From Sinorhizobium fredii USDA 257 (GTDB taxonomy: Bacteria; Pseudomonadota; Alphaproteobacteria; Rhizobiales; Rhizobiaceae): 64,000 bases of DNA. Position 1 is the first letter of the stretch. Each line of letters begins with the position of its first letter. Shown here one piece after another: positions 36,453 to 44,679 of the stretch. The stretch covers positions 4,898,001 to 4,962,000 of the forward strand of contig NC_018000.1 of assembly GCF_000265205.3 (NCBI RefSeq). The letters are read 5' to 3'. A program made the translations under genes and the position numbers. Under the pieces are notes generated by a model that was not told the DNA's origin, did no database searches, and saw nothing but the letters and a program-made list of their open reading frames with translations.

Positions 36453-37126
36453 GAGTTCCTCCCCTGTGTCTCGGTTGGCAGATAGGTCGGCAAAGGCTCA
36501 AGGAATGGAACGGTTGAAGTCGCGTCAGGTTCCCAATCGCCCAGGGTCCTTTTTCGTCCAGTGTCACGCGGCTTGGCTACAAGCGGGCAAGGCAGGCATC
36601 GAAACTGGGTTCCGGTATCGGCTGGTATCGCTCGCTCCTGCCGACTTGGAACCACGCTATTTCCGGCACTCTTCGCACCGGACCTCCAGCCGTAACGTGC
36701 CCGGAATGCTGAGGCCGAGCCGCGGAATTGTACGCTCCGGCGCTTCTTCTGCAAGGCTTTCGTGCGCGATGTTTGATCGCCGCTTCCCTTCAAGATTTCC
36801 CTCGACAGCGCGCCGCGCTCAAAGCTGAAGCGGAAGACTAATTTCGCACCCGCAAAAGATGCAGCTTGACTTTTCGAAGCAAAACCCCGACATGGAGGCG
36901 CGTCACCTTCCGGCCGCCGCGTGAGCGTGCCCTCGGCAACCATATTGAGCTGGGAAGAAGGAAAAGCGCGATACATCGCCGCAACCGGCGGCAGCACACA
37001 GGCGCTTGACGATTTTCTCTTAACCCACAAGTTCCCAATTCACGCGGGGTTCTTGACGCCAGACGACACCGGAATTGCAAGAGGCGATTCCGGCGACAGC
37101 GTTTGGCGCCCCGAAAGGTATATGCA
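36453..37126. other. 674-base stretch without a recognisable gene
   Basis: It lies between the divergent host-attachment and DEAD-box genes. Open frames of up to 200 codons exist on both strands, but their translations are arginine/serine-rich, lack any family motif and overlap each other. Their starts have no convincing ribosome sites. The last 30 bases hold the GAAAGG ribosome site of the helicase. The rest may contain a long leader, a decayed gene or an sRNA. DEAD-box genes in other bacteria often have long 5' leaders. Confidence 0.4.
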
Positions 37127-38668
37127 TTGTCCACTTTCAAAGAGCTCGGTCTCTCGCAGGACATCCTGGCGACCCTCTCCGCCAATGGCTTCGAGAAGCC
37201 GACGCCCATCCAGACGCAGGCCATTCCGCTTGTCCTCAAGGGTCATGACCTCATCGGTCTCGCCCAGACGGGCACCGGCAAGACGGCCGCCTTTGGCCTG
37301 CCGATGATCGAGAAGCTCGTCGCGGACGGCAAGCGCCCGGACCCGCGCAACATCCGCGCCCTCGTGCTTGCCCCCACCCGCGAACTCGTCAACCAGATCG
37401 CCACCAACCTCAAGCTCTTCGTGAAGAAGAGCCCGCTGAAGGTCGGCGTCGTGGTCGGCGGCGTCTCGATCAACAAGCAAACCGAACAACTGGCCCGCGG
37501 CGTCGACATTCTCGTCGCAACACCTGGCCGCCTGCTCGACCTTATTGCCCGTAAGGCCGTGACGCTGACGCAGGGCCGCTACCTCGTGCTCGACGAGGCC
37601 GACCAGATGCTCGACCTCGGCTTCATCCACGACCTGCGCAAGATTTCGAAGCTGGTACCGAAGAACCGCCAGACGCTGCTCTTCTCGGCAACTATGCCGA
37701 AACTGATCGCCGAGCTTGCCGGCGAGTACCTGACCGATCCGGTCAAGGTCGAGGTCACGCCTCCCGGCAAGGCCGCCGACAAGGTTGAGCAATATGTCCA
37801 TTTCGTTCCGGGCAAGGACCTGAAAACGACGATCCTGAAGCGGACGCTGACCGACAATCCCGATGGTCTGTCACTGGTCTTCAGCCGCACGAAGCACGGC
37901 GCCGAGAAGCTGATGAAGCATCTGGACCATGTCGGCTTCAAGGCCGCCTCGATCCACGGCAACAAGAGCCAGGGTCAGCGCGAGCGGGCACTGAAGGCGT
38001 TCCGCGACGGCGAGATCCGCGTCCTCGTCGCGACCGATGTCGCCGCCCGTGGCATCGACATTCCGGGCGTCACCCATGTCTACAACTACGATCTGCCGGA
38101 AGTTCCGGATGCCTATGTGCATCGCATCGGCCGCACCGCCCGCAACGGCCGCGACGGCATCGCGATCGCCTTCTGTGCGCCGGACGAAATCCGCCTGCTG
38201 CGCGATATCGAAAAGCTGATGGGCATCCAGATCGCCGTCGCCAGCGGCGATGCGCCGGCCGACCAGGCCCGCCCCTCCAAGGGTCGCGGAGGTCGCGGCA
38301 ATGGCCAGCAGCGCGGCAATGGTGGTGGTCAACATCGCGGCAATGGCGGTGGTCAGCATCGCGGCAATGGCGATGGCCAGCGCCCGAAACGGCCCGCGCG
38401 TGAACCGGCCGTGGCCGGTGGGTTTGCCGGTGACGAGCTACTCCGCGACGACCGCCCGCAGAAGAGCGAGCGCCGCGACCATCGCGCCGCAGCCCCCGGG
38501 CATCACGACGGCCGGTCGGAAGGCAACCGCAACCACGAGAACCGGAAGCACCATGGCCGCCCGGGCGCGAAGCAAGAGGGACGCCGTCATGGCGACGGCC
38601 AGCCCGGCAATCGGGGCGAGCGTGGTCAAGGCGTGCGCCGCGCAGACAATGGCGGCCGGCAGGGCTGA
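37127..38668 (+). CDS. DEAD-box RNA helicase (RhlE-like)
   Basis: 513-residue ATP-dependent RNA helicase. All core motifs are present in order: Q motif (GFEKPTPIQTQAIP), I AQTGTGKT, Ia APTRELVNQ, Ib TPGRLLD, II VLDEADQML, III SATMP, IV LVFSRTKHGAEKL, V ATDVAARGIDIPGV, VI HRIGRTARNG. The tail from about residue 380 is disordered, rich in Gly, Asn, Gln, His and Arg, with tandem QHRGNGGG units, suited to RNA binding. The start is TTG 37127 with GAAAGG (37113-37118) 8 bases upstream, giving MSTFKELGLS. Such helicases act in ribosome assembly and cold adaptation. A terminator follows. Confidence 0.92.
   Translation: MSTFKELGLSQDILATLSANGFEKPTPIQTQAIPLVLKGHDLIGLAQTGTGKTAAFGLPMIEKLVADGKRPDPRNIRALVLAPTRELVNQIATNLKLFVKKSPLKVGVVVGGVSINKQTEQLARGVDILVATPGRLLDLIARKAVTLTQGRYLVLDEADQMLDLGFIHDLRKISKLVPKNRQTLLFSATMPKLIAELAGEYLTDPVKVEVTPPGKAADKVEQYVHFVPGKDLKTTILKRTLTDNPDGLSLVFSRTKHGAEKLMKHLDHVGFKAASIHGNKSQGQRERALKAFRDGEIRVLVATDVAARGIDIPGVTHVYNYDLPEVPDAYVHRIGRTARNGRDGIAIAFCAPDEIRLLRDIEKLMGIQIAVASGDAPADQARPSKGRGGRGNGQQRGNGGGQHRGNGGGQHRGNGDGQRPKRPAREPAVAGGFAGDELLRDDRPQKSERRDHRAAAPGHHDGRSEGNRNHENRKHHGRPGAKQEGRRHGDGQPGNRGERGQGVRRADNGGRQG
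38309..38377 (+). repeat. Tandem 24-bp coding repeat (QHRGNGGG) in the helicase tail
   Basis: Three successive units: QRGNGGG (21 bases), QHRGNGGG (24) and QHRGNGDG (24). Codons differ slightly among the units. Because the period is a multiple of three, slippage would add or remove RGG-like units without breaking the frame. Confidence 0.8.
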
Positions 38669-38688
38669 CGCTCTACGATGACATTGTG

Positions 38689-38712
38689 GGCGGCCGCCGA
38701 AGGCCGTCTTTT
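38689..38712 (+). terminator. Rho-independent terminator of the helicase gene
   Basis: GGCGGCC (38689-38695) pairs with GGCCGTC (38702-38708), with one G-U pair and a 6-nt loop, followed by TTTT. It lies about 20 bases after the stop. Confidence 0.7.
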
Positions 38713-38815
38713 GATAACATCCCGATCTAGGCGAGCTCGGCCGCGGATTTTCTCTGCGGTCGAGTTTTTGCAATGAAGATCCCCCGCCAATATCGATAGC
38801 TGCCGCTCGGTCCTA

Positions 38816-39379
38816 TCACGTCGGAAAAGTTATTTCGGCAGCGGGCCGAACCTCGACCCTCGCTCTACCTGCATCGAACCCATCAAGCGTTTCGTTGTGG
38901 TGCGCAACGATCTCGGGAAATGCGAGAGCGCCCGAATCCGCCGTCGTGTGTCCGTCGGCAACCAGCGTCACAGCATATCCGAGCGAAACCGCCCGCCTCA
39001 CGGTGGTATCGACACAGAACTCGGACATGCATCCGCCGATAACCAGATGCGTGACGGAACGCTCCTCAAGGCGCGTGGAGAGGTCGGTCTCGAAAAACGA
39101 GTCACAGCTTTTCTTGTGAACGACGACGTCGCCTGAGGCAGGCGCGATCTCGTCGCGAATGGCCCAGCCATGCGTCCCGACTGCCAATCGATGCTTCTCG
39201 TCCCCGTCGTGCTGGACCAGCACCACCGGAACACCTGCGGCTCGGGCCCTGTCTTTTAAGGCGCAGAGCCGCGCGACGGTTTCGTTTAACGCCGCATCGA
39301 CAAGCCTTTGTCGGTCTTCTCTACCTTTTCCTGAAAGGATGGCGTTCTGTATGTCGATGATCAGCAGTGCCTTGGTCAT
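38816..39379 (-). CDS. Isochorismatase-family cysteine hydrolase
   Basis: 187 residues of the isochorismatase-like fold. The catalytic triad can be placed as Asp9 (LLIIDIQN), Lys89/Lys90 (VVVHKKSCDSFF) and Cys122 (GGCMSEFCVDTT). TAD-type residues after the cysteine (VADGHTTADSGAL) are also as expected. Family members hydrolyse amides such as nicotinamide, carbamoylsarcosine, ureidoacrylate or biuret. The substrate cannot be read here. A DMT permease gene lies 10 bases downstream of its stop position on the same strand, transcribed toward it, so the two could share a transcript with the permease first. Confidence 0.82.
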   Translation of the reverse strand: MTKALLIIDIQNAILSGKGREDRQRLVDAALNETVARLCALKDRARAAGVPVVLVQHDGDEKHRLAVGTHGWAIRDEIAPASGDVVVHKKSCDSFFETDLSTRLEERSVTHLVIGGCMSEFCVDTTVRRAVSLGYAVTLVADGHTTADSGALAFPEIVAHHNETLDGFDAGRARVEVRPAAEITFPT

Positions 39380-39389
39380 TGAGGCGCCT

Positions 39390-40322
39390 CTATTTCACTG
39401 AACCTACCGCAACATTGATTGCGCGCTCTCCTGCAGGCGCCGCACCCCTTGTCTTGCGATTGGTGAGGTAGACGCCGGTGACCGCGATGATCGTGCCGAC
39501 GATCATCGGCCAGGTCAGGGCTTCGCCGAAGAAGAGCGCCGCCTGAACCGCCGCGAGCGGCGGCACCAGATAGATGAGTGATGCGGCGCGCGACACCTGG
39601 CCGCGACGGATGAGATAGAGCAGCAGCGCGATCGCCCCCATCGACAGGCCGAGAACGGACCAGGCAAGGGCGGCGAGGAGCTGAATGTTCCAGGTGACGC
39701 GCAGATCTTCGAGCATCAGGGCCAGCGGCACGGTGACGATCAGAGCGCCGACATATTGCAGGGCGGCGATCGACCGAATGTCGCCGTGCTGCAGATACCG
39801 CTTCTGGTAAAGCGTACCATAGGTCACCGCCGCCATCCCGAGCACGTTGACGGCCACCGGCAGCAGATGGATGGGCGTCGATTCGGTGTCGATTGCCAGC
39901 GTCTTCGGCAAGACGGCGAGCGCGATGCCGCAAAAGCCGAGCACCAGCCCGAGCCGCTGCTGCCGGCTGAGATTCTCGCCGATCAGGAATGGCGCGACAG
40001 CTGCGGTCATCAACGGCTGCAACCCCGCGATGATGCCGGATATGGCCGCAGGCACCCCCTGCCCGATCGCCCACCACACCGCCCCAAGATAAAGACCGTG
40101 TAGAAATATCCCGGACATCACCGCATGGCCGACCACGCTCCAGGAGCGCGGCCAGCGCGCACCGGTTGCTGCGCAGAAACCGATGAAGAGCACGATCGCC
40201 ACGCTGTAGCGCAGCGCCAGGAAGGTCAACGGATCCGCAAAGAACGCGGCGTATTTCGCGACCACCCAGCCCGTCGACCAGAGCAGCACGAAAATGGCCG
40301 GGGCCAGGCGGGCGAGCATCAT
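39390..40322 (-). CDS. DMT-superfamily (EamA) permease
   Basis: 310-residue membrane protein with ten predicted segments in two EamA repeats. The first starts FVLLWSTGWVVAKYAA and continues with LRYSVAIVLF and GAVWWAIGQGVPAAISGIIAGLQPLMTA. The second includes YLVPPLAAVQAALFFGEALTWPMIVGTIIAVTGVYL. Members export amino acids, metabolites or drugs, and substrate prediction is not possible. ATG 40322 (or the adjacent ATG 40319) is chosen because the 15 codons before are polar and not conserved. It is upstream of the isochorismatase-family gene in the same direction. Confidence 0.85.
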   Translation of the reverse strand: MMLARLAPAIFVLLWSTGWVVAKYAAFFADPLTFLALRYSVAIVLFIGFCAATGARWPRSWSVVGHAVMSGIFLHGLYLGAVWWAIGQGVPAAISGIIAGLQPLMTAAVAPFLIGENLSRQQRLGLVLGFCGIALAVLPKTLAIDTESTPIHLLPVAVNVLGMAAVTYGTLYQKRYLQHGDIRSIAALQYVGALIVTVPLALMLEDLRVTWNIQLLAALAWSVLGLSMGAIALLLYLIRRGQVSRAASLIYLVPPLAAVQAALFFGEALTWPMIVGTIIAVTGVYLTNRKTRGAAPAGERAINVAVGSVK

Positions 40323-40456
40323 CGGCGTTTCCCCAGTGAGGCGGGTCCAGTTAGGCGGGTCAGGCAAGGCGGATCACCAGATCCGGAAGAGACCGTCGCC
40401 CGGGGCGATAGACCGCGTACCTCCCTTGGTCAAAGCAATTTTTCTGATGGTTGCGA

Positions 40457-40917
40457 TCAGCGAATCGGAACCATCAGGCGGAGGGCGGATGCAGAGGGGG
40501 ATACGAAGCCAGCCCCATATTCCTCGCGATAGTGAAGATGGGTCTGATCCACGGCATACCCCTCCGCTTCGATCCAATCGAATATCTTGCTGTACTGGAC
40601 GAAGACATCCCCTCCTTCGGGGTGGTGCATCGTCGTAGCGAAGCGCATCGCCGGCAGATTCATGTGCTCGGACGCGGCGAAGGTCGCGTGATCCTCGCCC
40701 ACATAGCCGATGAGACAGCTGAAGCCCTCCGGCCGGACGTCCCAGGAAAGGCCGATGAGGGCGGCATGATCCCGCGGATGGGTGCGCCGGCAATGCTCCT
40801 GCGTCTCGGCAATCAGCCTGTGATGGCGCCGTCGGCGGCTTCCACGAATGTGCCATGCCAGAGGCGACCGGTGACCCGCTGCGCCGGCCGTTCGGCAATC
40901 TCGTAGAGTGCGTCCAT
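40457..40917 (-). pseudogene. GyrI-like effector-binding domain protein, frameshifted
   Basis: ATG 40917 starts a protein beginning MDALYEIAERPAQRVTGRLW that stops after 34 codons at ITG. The next frame continues naturally as LIAETQEHCRRTHPRDHAAL to MVPIR at 40457. Adding one C near 40815-40820 (GGCTG to GGCCTG) joins the halves into about 153 codons. The C-terminal part (MNLPAMRFATTMHHPEGGDVFVQ, then YSKIFDWIEAEG) matches the GyrI-like / AraC effector-binding fold used for small-molecule sensing. The protein has no DNA-binding domain. As sequenced it is broken; a sequence error is possible. Confidence 0.7.
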
Positions 40918-41229
40918 TCCGTCTCTGCCTCGGGGCGACTATCCGCCAGCGCGGACATTTTACGCCTGCCCGATCGACGAACAAGACCGGCAAAGCGAGG
41001 CCGCTGGCGCGACGACAACCTGTGGTGGGCCGCCGAATATTCAGGCATCTGCCCGTTTACGGACCAGTAGGAGAAATCCGGCGGCAAAGACCGCTGCGCC
41101 TCGAGGAGCGAAAGCGCTTTCAAATTATGGATCGGGGCAGGCCGAAAATTCTTCATCGGCAAACGTGCACGCTTCTTGCATTGCGGCAAACGTTGTACTC
41201 AAATGGTCAAAAATAAGGGGACCACGCCT

Positions 41230-42639
41230 TTGGCATTTGATGAAATGATCAATGCGGACAGCAGTCCGCGCCAGCCATATTCGACGTATCATCAATGGTA
41301 TGCCAGCCAGGACAGAAACCGGCTCATAGCGAAATCGAAAGAAGCGGAGAACATCTTCCGCAAGACGGGCATCACCTTCGCGGTCTACGGACACGCCGAT
41401 TCTTCCGAAAAGCTCATCCCCTTCGACCTCATTCCCCGCATCATCTCCGGCCGCGAATGGCGCCGCCTCGCTCAGGGAATCGAACAGCGCGTGATCGCGC
41501 TCAATGCCTTCCTGGATGACATTTACCACAAGCAGGAGATCATCCGCGCCGGCCGAATCCCACGCGAACTGATCGAGAAGAACGACGCCTTCCTGCCGCA
41601 GATGATCGGTTTCCGGCCGCCCGGCGGCGTCTACACCCATATCGTCGGCACCGATATCGTGCGCACCGGCGAGGACCAGTTCTACGTCCTGGAAGACAAT
41701 GCCCGCACGCCCTCCGGTGTCAGCTACATGCTGGAGAACCGGGAAACGATGATGCAGATGTTCCCGGAACTCTTCCATCAAAACCGCGTGCGGCCTGTGG
41801 AGAACTATCCCTATCTGCTCCGCCAGAGCCTGTCGTCGCTGGCGCCGCCCGGTTGCGCCGGCAAGCCGCGCGTCGCCGTGCTCACCCCCGGCATCTACAA
41901 TTCCGCCTTCTACGAGCACGCGTTTCTCGCGGATATGATGGGCGTCGAATTGGTGGAAGGCTCCGATCTGCGGGTGATCGACGGCAAGGTGAAGATGCGC
42001 ACGACGCGCGGCTACGAGGCGATCGACGTGCTCTATCGCCGCGTCGACGACGATTTCCTCGATCCACTCACGTTCCGGCCGGATTCGGCACTTGGTATTC
42101 CCGGTATCATGGACGTCTATCGCGCCGGCAACATCACCATCGCCAACGCGCCCGGCACCGGCATTTCCGATGACAAGGCGATCTATTCCTACATGCCGGA
42201 GATCGTCGAATTCTATACCGGCCGCAAGCCGCTGCTCGAAAATGTACCGACCTGGCGCTGCTCGGAACCGCAGAGCCTCAAATACGTGCTCGATCATCTG
42301 GACGAACTCGTCGTCAAGGAAGTACACGGCTCCGGCGGCTACGGCATGCTCGTCGGGCCGACGGCGACCAAGCGGGAGCGCGCCGCCTTCGCCGAAAAGC
42401 TCAAGGAGCGTCCCGGCAACTATATCGCCCAGCCGACATTATCGCTCTCGACCGTGCCGATCCTCGTCAACAAGGGCATCGCACCGCGGCACGTCGACTT
42501 GCGTCCCTATGTGCTCGTTTCCGACAAGGTGCAGATCATTCCCGGCGGCTTGACGCGCGTCGCGCTGAAGGAGGGTTCCCTGGTGGTGAATTCCAGCCAG
42601 GGTGGCGGCACCAAGGATACCTGGGTACTGGAGGACTGA
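41230..42639 (+). CDS. Circularly permuted ATP-grasp protein
   Basis: About 469 residues of the circularly permuted ATP-grasp type 2 family (formerly DUF404/DUF407). Motifs include GGVYTHIVGTDIVRTGEDQFYVLEDNARTPSGVSYM, VLTPGIYNSAFYEHAFLA, IANAPGTGISDDKAIYSYMP and VVKEVHGSGGYGMLVGP with the ATP-binding glycines. These enzymes are predicted to form amide bonds (peptide or amino-acid ligation). TTG 41230 is favoured because AAGGGG lies 9-10 bases upstream; ATG 41203 is an alternative without a site. It is followed after 4 bases by the alpha-E gene and then a transglutaminase, a conserved trio of unknown function. Confidence 0.88.
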   Translation: MAFDEMINADSSPRQPYSTYHQWYASQDRNRLIAKSKEAENIFRKTGITFAVYGHADSSEKLIPFDLIPRIISGREWRRLAQGIEQRVIALNAFLDDIYHKQEIIRAGRIPRELIEKNDAFLPQMIGFRPPGGVYTHIVGTDIVRTGEDQFYVLEDNARTPSGVSYMLENRETMMQMFPELFHQNRVRPVENYPYLLRQSLSSLAPPGCAGKPRVAVLTPGIYNSAFYEHAFLADMMGVELVEGSDLRVIDGKVKMRTTRGYEAIDVLYRRVDDDFLDPLTFRPDSALGIPGIMDVYRAGNITIANAPGTGISDDKAIYSYMPEIVEFYTGRKPLLENVPTWRCSEPQSLKYVLDHLDELVVKEVHGSGGYGMLVGPTATKRERAAFAEKLKERPGNYIAQPTLSLSTVPILVNKGIAPRHVDLRPYVLVSDKVQIIPGGLTRVALKEGSLVVNSSQGGGTKDTWVLED

Positions 42640-42643
42640 GGCC

Positions 42644-43585
42644 ATGTTGGGAAGAACTGCGAACGGCCTCTACTGGATGTTCCGCGATATCGAGCGCGCC
42701 GAGAACGGCGCCCGGCTGATCGACGCGGGCCTGCGCATGTCGCTGACCCGCAGCGAGTCGACCGAGGGCGACTGGGACGGCGTGCTGCAGAGCGCCGGCG
42801 TCCGCGAGCTTTACGACGAAGTGCACGACACGTTGACGAGCGGCGACGCCATCGATTTCCTGCTGCGCGACCGCGCCAATCCGTCGAGCGTCCTGTCCTG
42901 TATCGAGGCGAGCCGCCACAATGCCCGCATGGTTCGAACGGCGCTGACTCGCGAGACCTGGGAAGCGACCAACGAATGCTGGATCGAGATGAAGGCAATG
43001 CTCGCCAAGAAGGTGCGGCCGGCCGACATGCCCGAGATCATCGATGCCATCAAACGCCGTGCGGGTCTCATCCGCGGCGCCTTCCACGGCACGATGCTGA
43101 GGAACGAGATCTTCAACTTCTCGCGTATCGGCACCTTCATCGAGCGGGCCGATAACACCGCCCGCATCCTCGATGTGAAATACTACGTACTGCTGCCGGC
43201 CGTCTCGGCCGTCGGATCGTCGATGGACAACGTGCAGTGGGAATCGATTCTGCGCTCCGTCTCGGCGCACCGCGCCTATGGCTGGGTCTACGACGCGGAA
43301 CTGAAGCCGTCCAACATTGCCGACTTCCTGATCTCGAACGGCCGCATGCCGCGCTCGCTCGCCTATTGCTACGAAAAGATCGTCAGCAATCTCGGCTATC
43401 TGGCGCGCGAATATGGCGAAAGGCATTCTGCCCACGAGACCGCCGAAGTGACGCTCGCTTCTCTGCGCAGCCAGTCGATCAGCGACATCATGGATCGGGG
43501 CCTGCATGAATATCTGGAAGAATTCATCAGCCACAACAACCGTCTGGGCCAGGAAATAACCGACGGCTATCGATTCTACCACTGA
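42644..43585 (+). CDS. Alpha-E domain protein (DUF403)
   Basis: 313-residue all-helical protein of the alpha-E family: LGRTANGLYWMFRDIERAENGARLIDAGLRM at the start, RASLSCIEASRHNARMVRTALTRETWE-like helices, and FNFSRIGTFIERADNTARILDVKYY in the middle. These are two copies of the helical repeat with conserved Glu/Arg residues. It has no known catalytic motif, and its constant pairing with the ATP-grasp protein suggests a partner subunit. ATG 42644 begins 4 bases after the ATP-grasp stop. Its stop lies 16 bases before the transglutaminase start, with AGGAGG in between. Confidence 0.87.
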   Translation: MLGRTANGLYWMFRDIERAENGARLIDAGLRMSLTRSESTEGDWDGVLQSAGVRELYDEVHDTLTSGDAIDFLLRDRANPSSVLSCIEASRHNARMVRTALTRETWEATNECWIEMKAMLAKKVRPADMPEIIDAIKRRAGLIRGAFHGTMLRNEIFNFSRIGTFIERADNTARILDVKYYVLLPAVSAVGSSMDNVQWESILRSVSAHRAYGWVYDAELKPSNIADFLISNGRMPRSLAYCYEKIVSNLGYLAREYGERHSAHETAEVTLASLRSQSISDIMDRGLHEYLEEFISHNNRLGQEITDGYRFYH

Positions 43586-43601
43586 GGCCCAGGAGGTTCG
43601 A

Positions 43602-44447
43602 ATGCACCTGAAAATCAGCCACACGACCGAGTACCATTACGACGAGCCGGTCCCCTATGCGCTGCAGCGGCTGCGCCTGACGCCGACGACGCAGCCCGGC
43701 CAGACGGTGTTGAACTGGAGGACGCTCGTCGATGGCGCCGGGGTCGAAGTCAGCTACGACGACCACTTCGGCAACCGCACGCATCTCGTCAGCGTCGACG
43801 CGGATCGGACGACCTTCCGGATCGAGGCGAGCGGCGAAGTGGAGACGGAGGACAAGGCAGGCGTCTTTGGCCCACACCAGTCCTACGTGCCGCTCTGGCT
43901 CTATGCCCGTGAAACCTCGCTCAGCAAAGCGGGCAAGCTGATCCGCGAGCTTGCGAAATCCGCAGAAGGCGCAACGGACCTCGAGCGCATGCACGTCTTG
44001 ATGGACATCATTCACGAAACCGTCACTTACGAGCCGGGCGAGACCCATGCCGACACCACCGCCGAAGAGGCACTCGAGCGCGGCAAGGGCGTCTGCCAGG
44101 ACCACGCCCACATCCTCGTCTCGGCGGCGCGCACCCTCGGCCTGCCCGCCCGCTACGTCTCAGGCTATCTGATGGTCGAAGGCCATCCCGAGCAGACAGC
44201 AAGCCACGCCTGGGCCGACGTGCACTTACCCGGCCTCGGCTGGGTCGGCTTCGATCCCGCCAACAAGATCTGCCCCGACGACCGCTATATCCGCATCGCC
44301 ACCGGTCTTTGCTATCGCGATGCCGCGCCGGTCTCCGGATTGGTTCACGGCGTCGCCAGCGAGACGCTGAAGGTGGCGGTCACGGTGGAGCGACAGGGGC
44401 AAACGCAGAGCCAGAGTCAAGGGCACGGCCAAAATCAGAGCCAGTGA
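43602..44447 (+). CDS. Bacterial transglutaminase-like cysteine protease family protein
   Basis: 281 residues with the BTLCP N-terminal region (HLKISHTTEYHYDEPVPYALQRLRLTPT) followed by the transglutaminase core. The catalytic triad is Cys165 (GKGVCQDHAHI), His202 (SHAWADV) and Asp218 (FDPANK). There is no signal peptide, so it acts in the cytoplasm. The final 18 residues are a Gln/Ser/Gly-rich tail, unusual for the family. It is preceded by AGGAGG at 7 bases. As the third gene of the ATP-grasp/alpha-E/transglutaminase operon it probably cleaves or transfers the amide-linked product of the first two, but no substrate is known. Confidence 0.88.
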   Translation: MHLKISHTTEYHYDEPVPYALQRLRLTPTTQPGQTVLNWRTLVDGAGVEVSYDDHFGNRTHLVSVDADRTTFRIEASGEVETEDKAGVFGPHQSYVPLWLYARETSLSKAGKLIRELAKSAEGATDLERMHVLMDIIHETVTYEPGETHADTTAEEALERGKGVCQDHAHILVSAARTLGLPARYVSGYLMVEGHPEQTASHAWADVHLPGLGWVGFDPANKICPDDRYIRIATGLCYRDAAPVSGLVHGVASETLKVAVTVERQGQTQSQSQGHGQNQSQ

Positions 44448-44590
44448 GCCACTGACGGGGAAAATCGCCACAACTGCCCTCATTCGGTCTGCCGGCCACT
44501 TTCTCCCGCAAGCGGCGTGAAAGAAACTCCGGAGACCTCCTACTCCTAAATCGCAGCCAACCTAGGAAACATGCAGCGAAGCTGCTGTAG

Positions 44591-44634
44591 TCCCCTCTCC
44601 CCGCCCGCGGGGAGAGGGTTAGGGTGAGGGGTAA
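44591..44634. repeat. Rhizobial intergenic palindrome
   Basis: CCCCTCTCCCCGCC and GCGGGGAGAGGG form a palindrome, followed by TTAGGGTGAGGGGTAA, the usual flank of these rhizobial elements. It lies between the convergent transglutaminase and dehydratase genes. Nothing else is recognisable in this 230-base gap. Confidence 0.7.
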
Positions 44635-44679
44635 TTCGCAAGGCAGCCGGGAGCAAAAGGCAATTGCCCCTGCTGCCCC

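Noticed and set aside
36428-37030. 200-codon minus-strand frame in the long gap
   Set aside because: Arg/Ser/Pro-rich translation, no domain, no ribosome site, and overlapped by equally long frames on the other strand.
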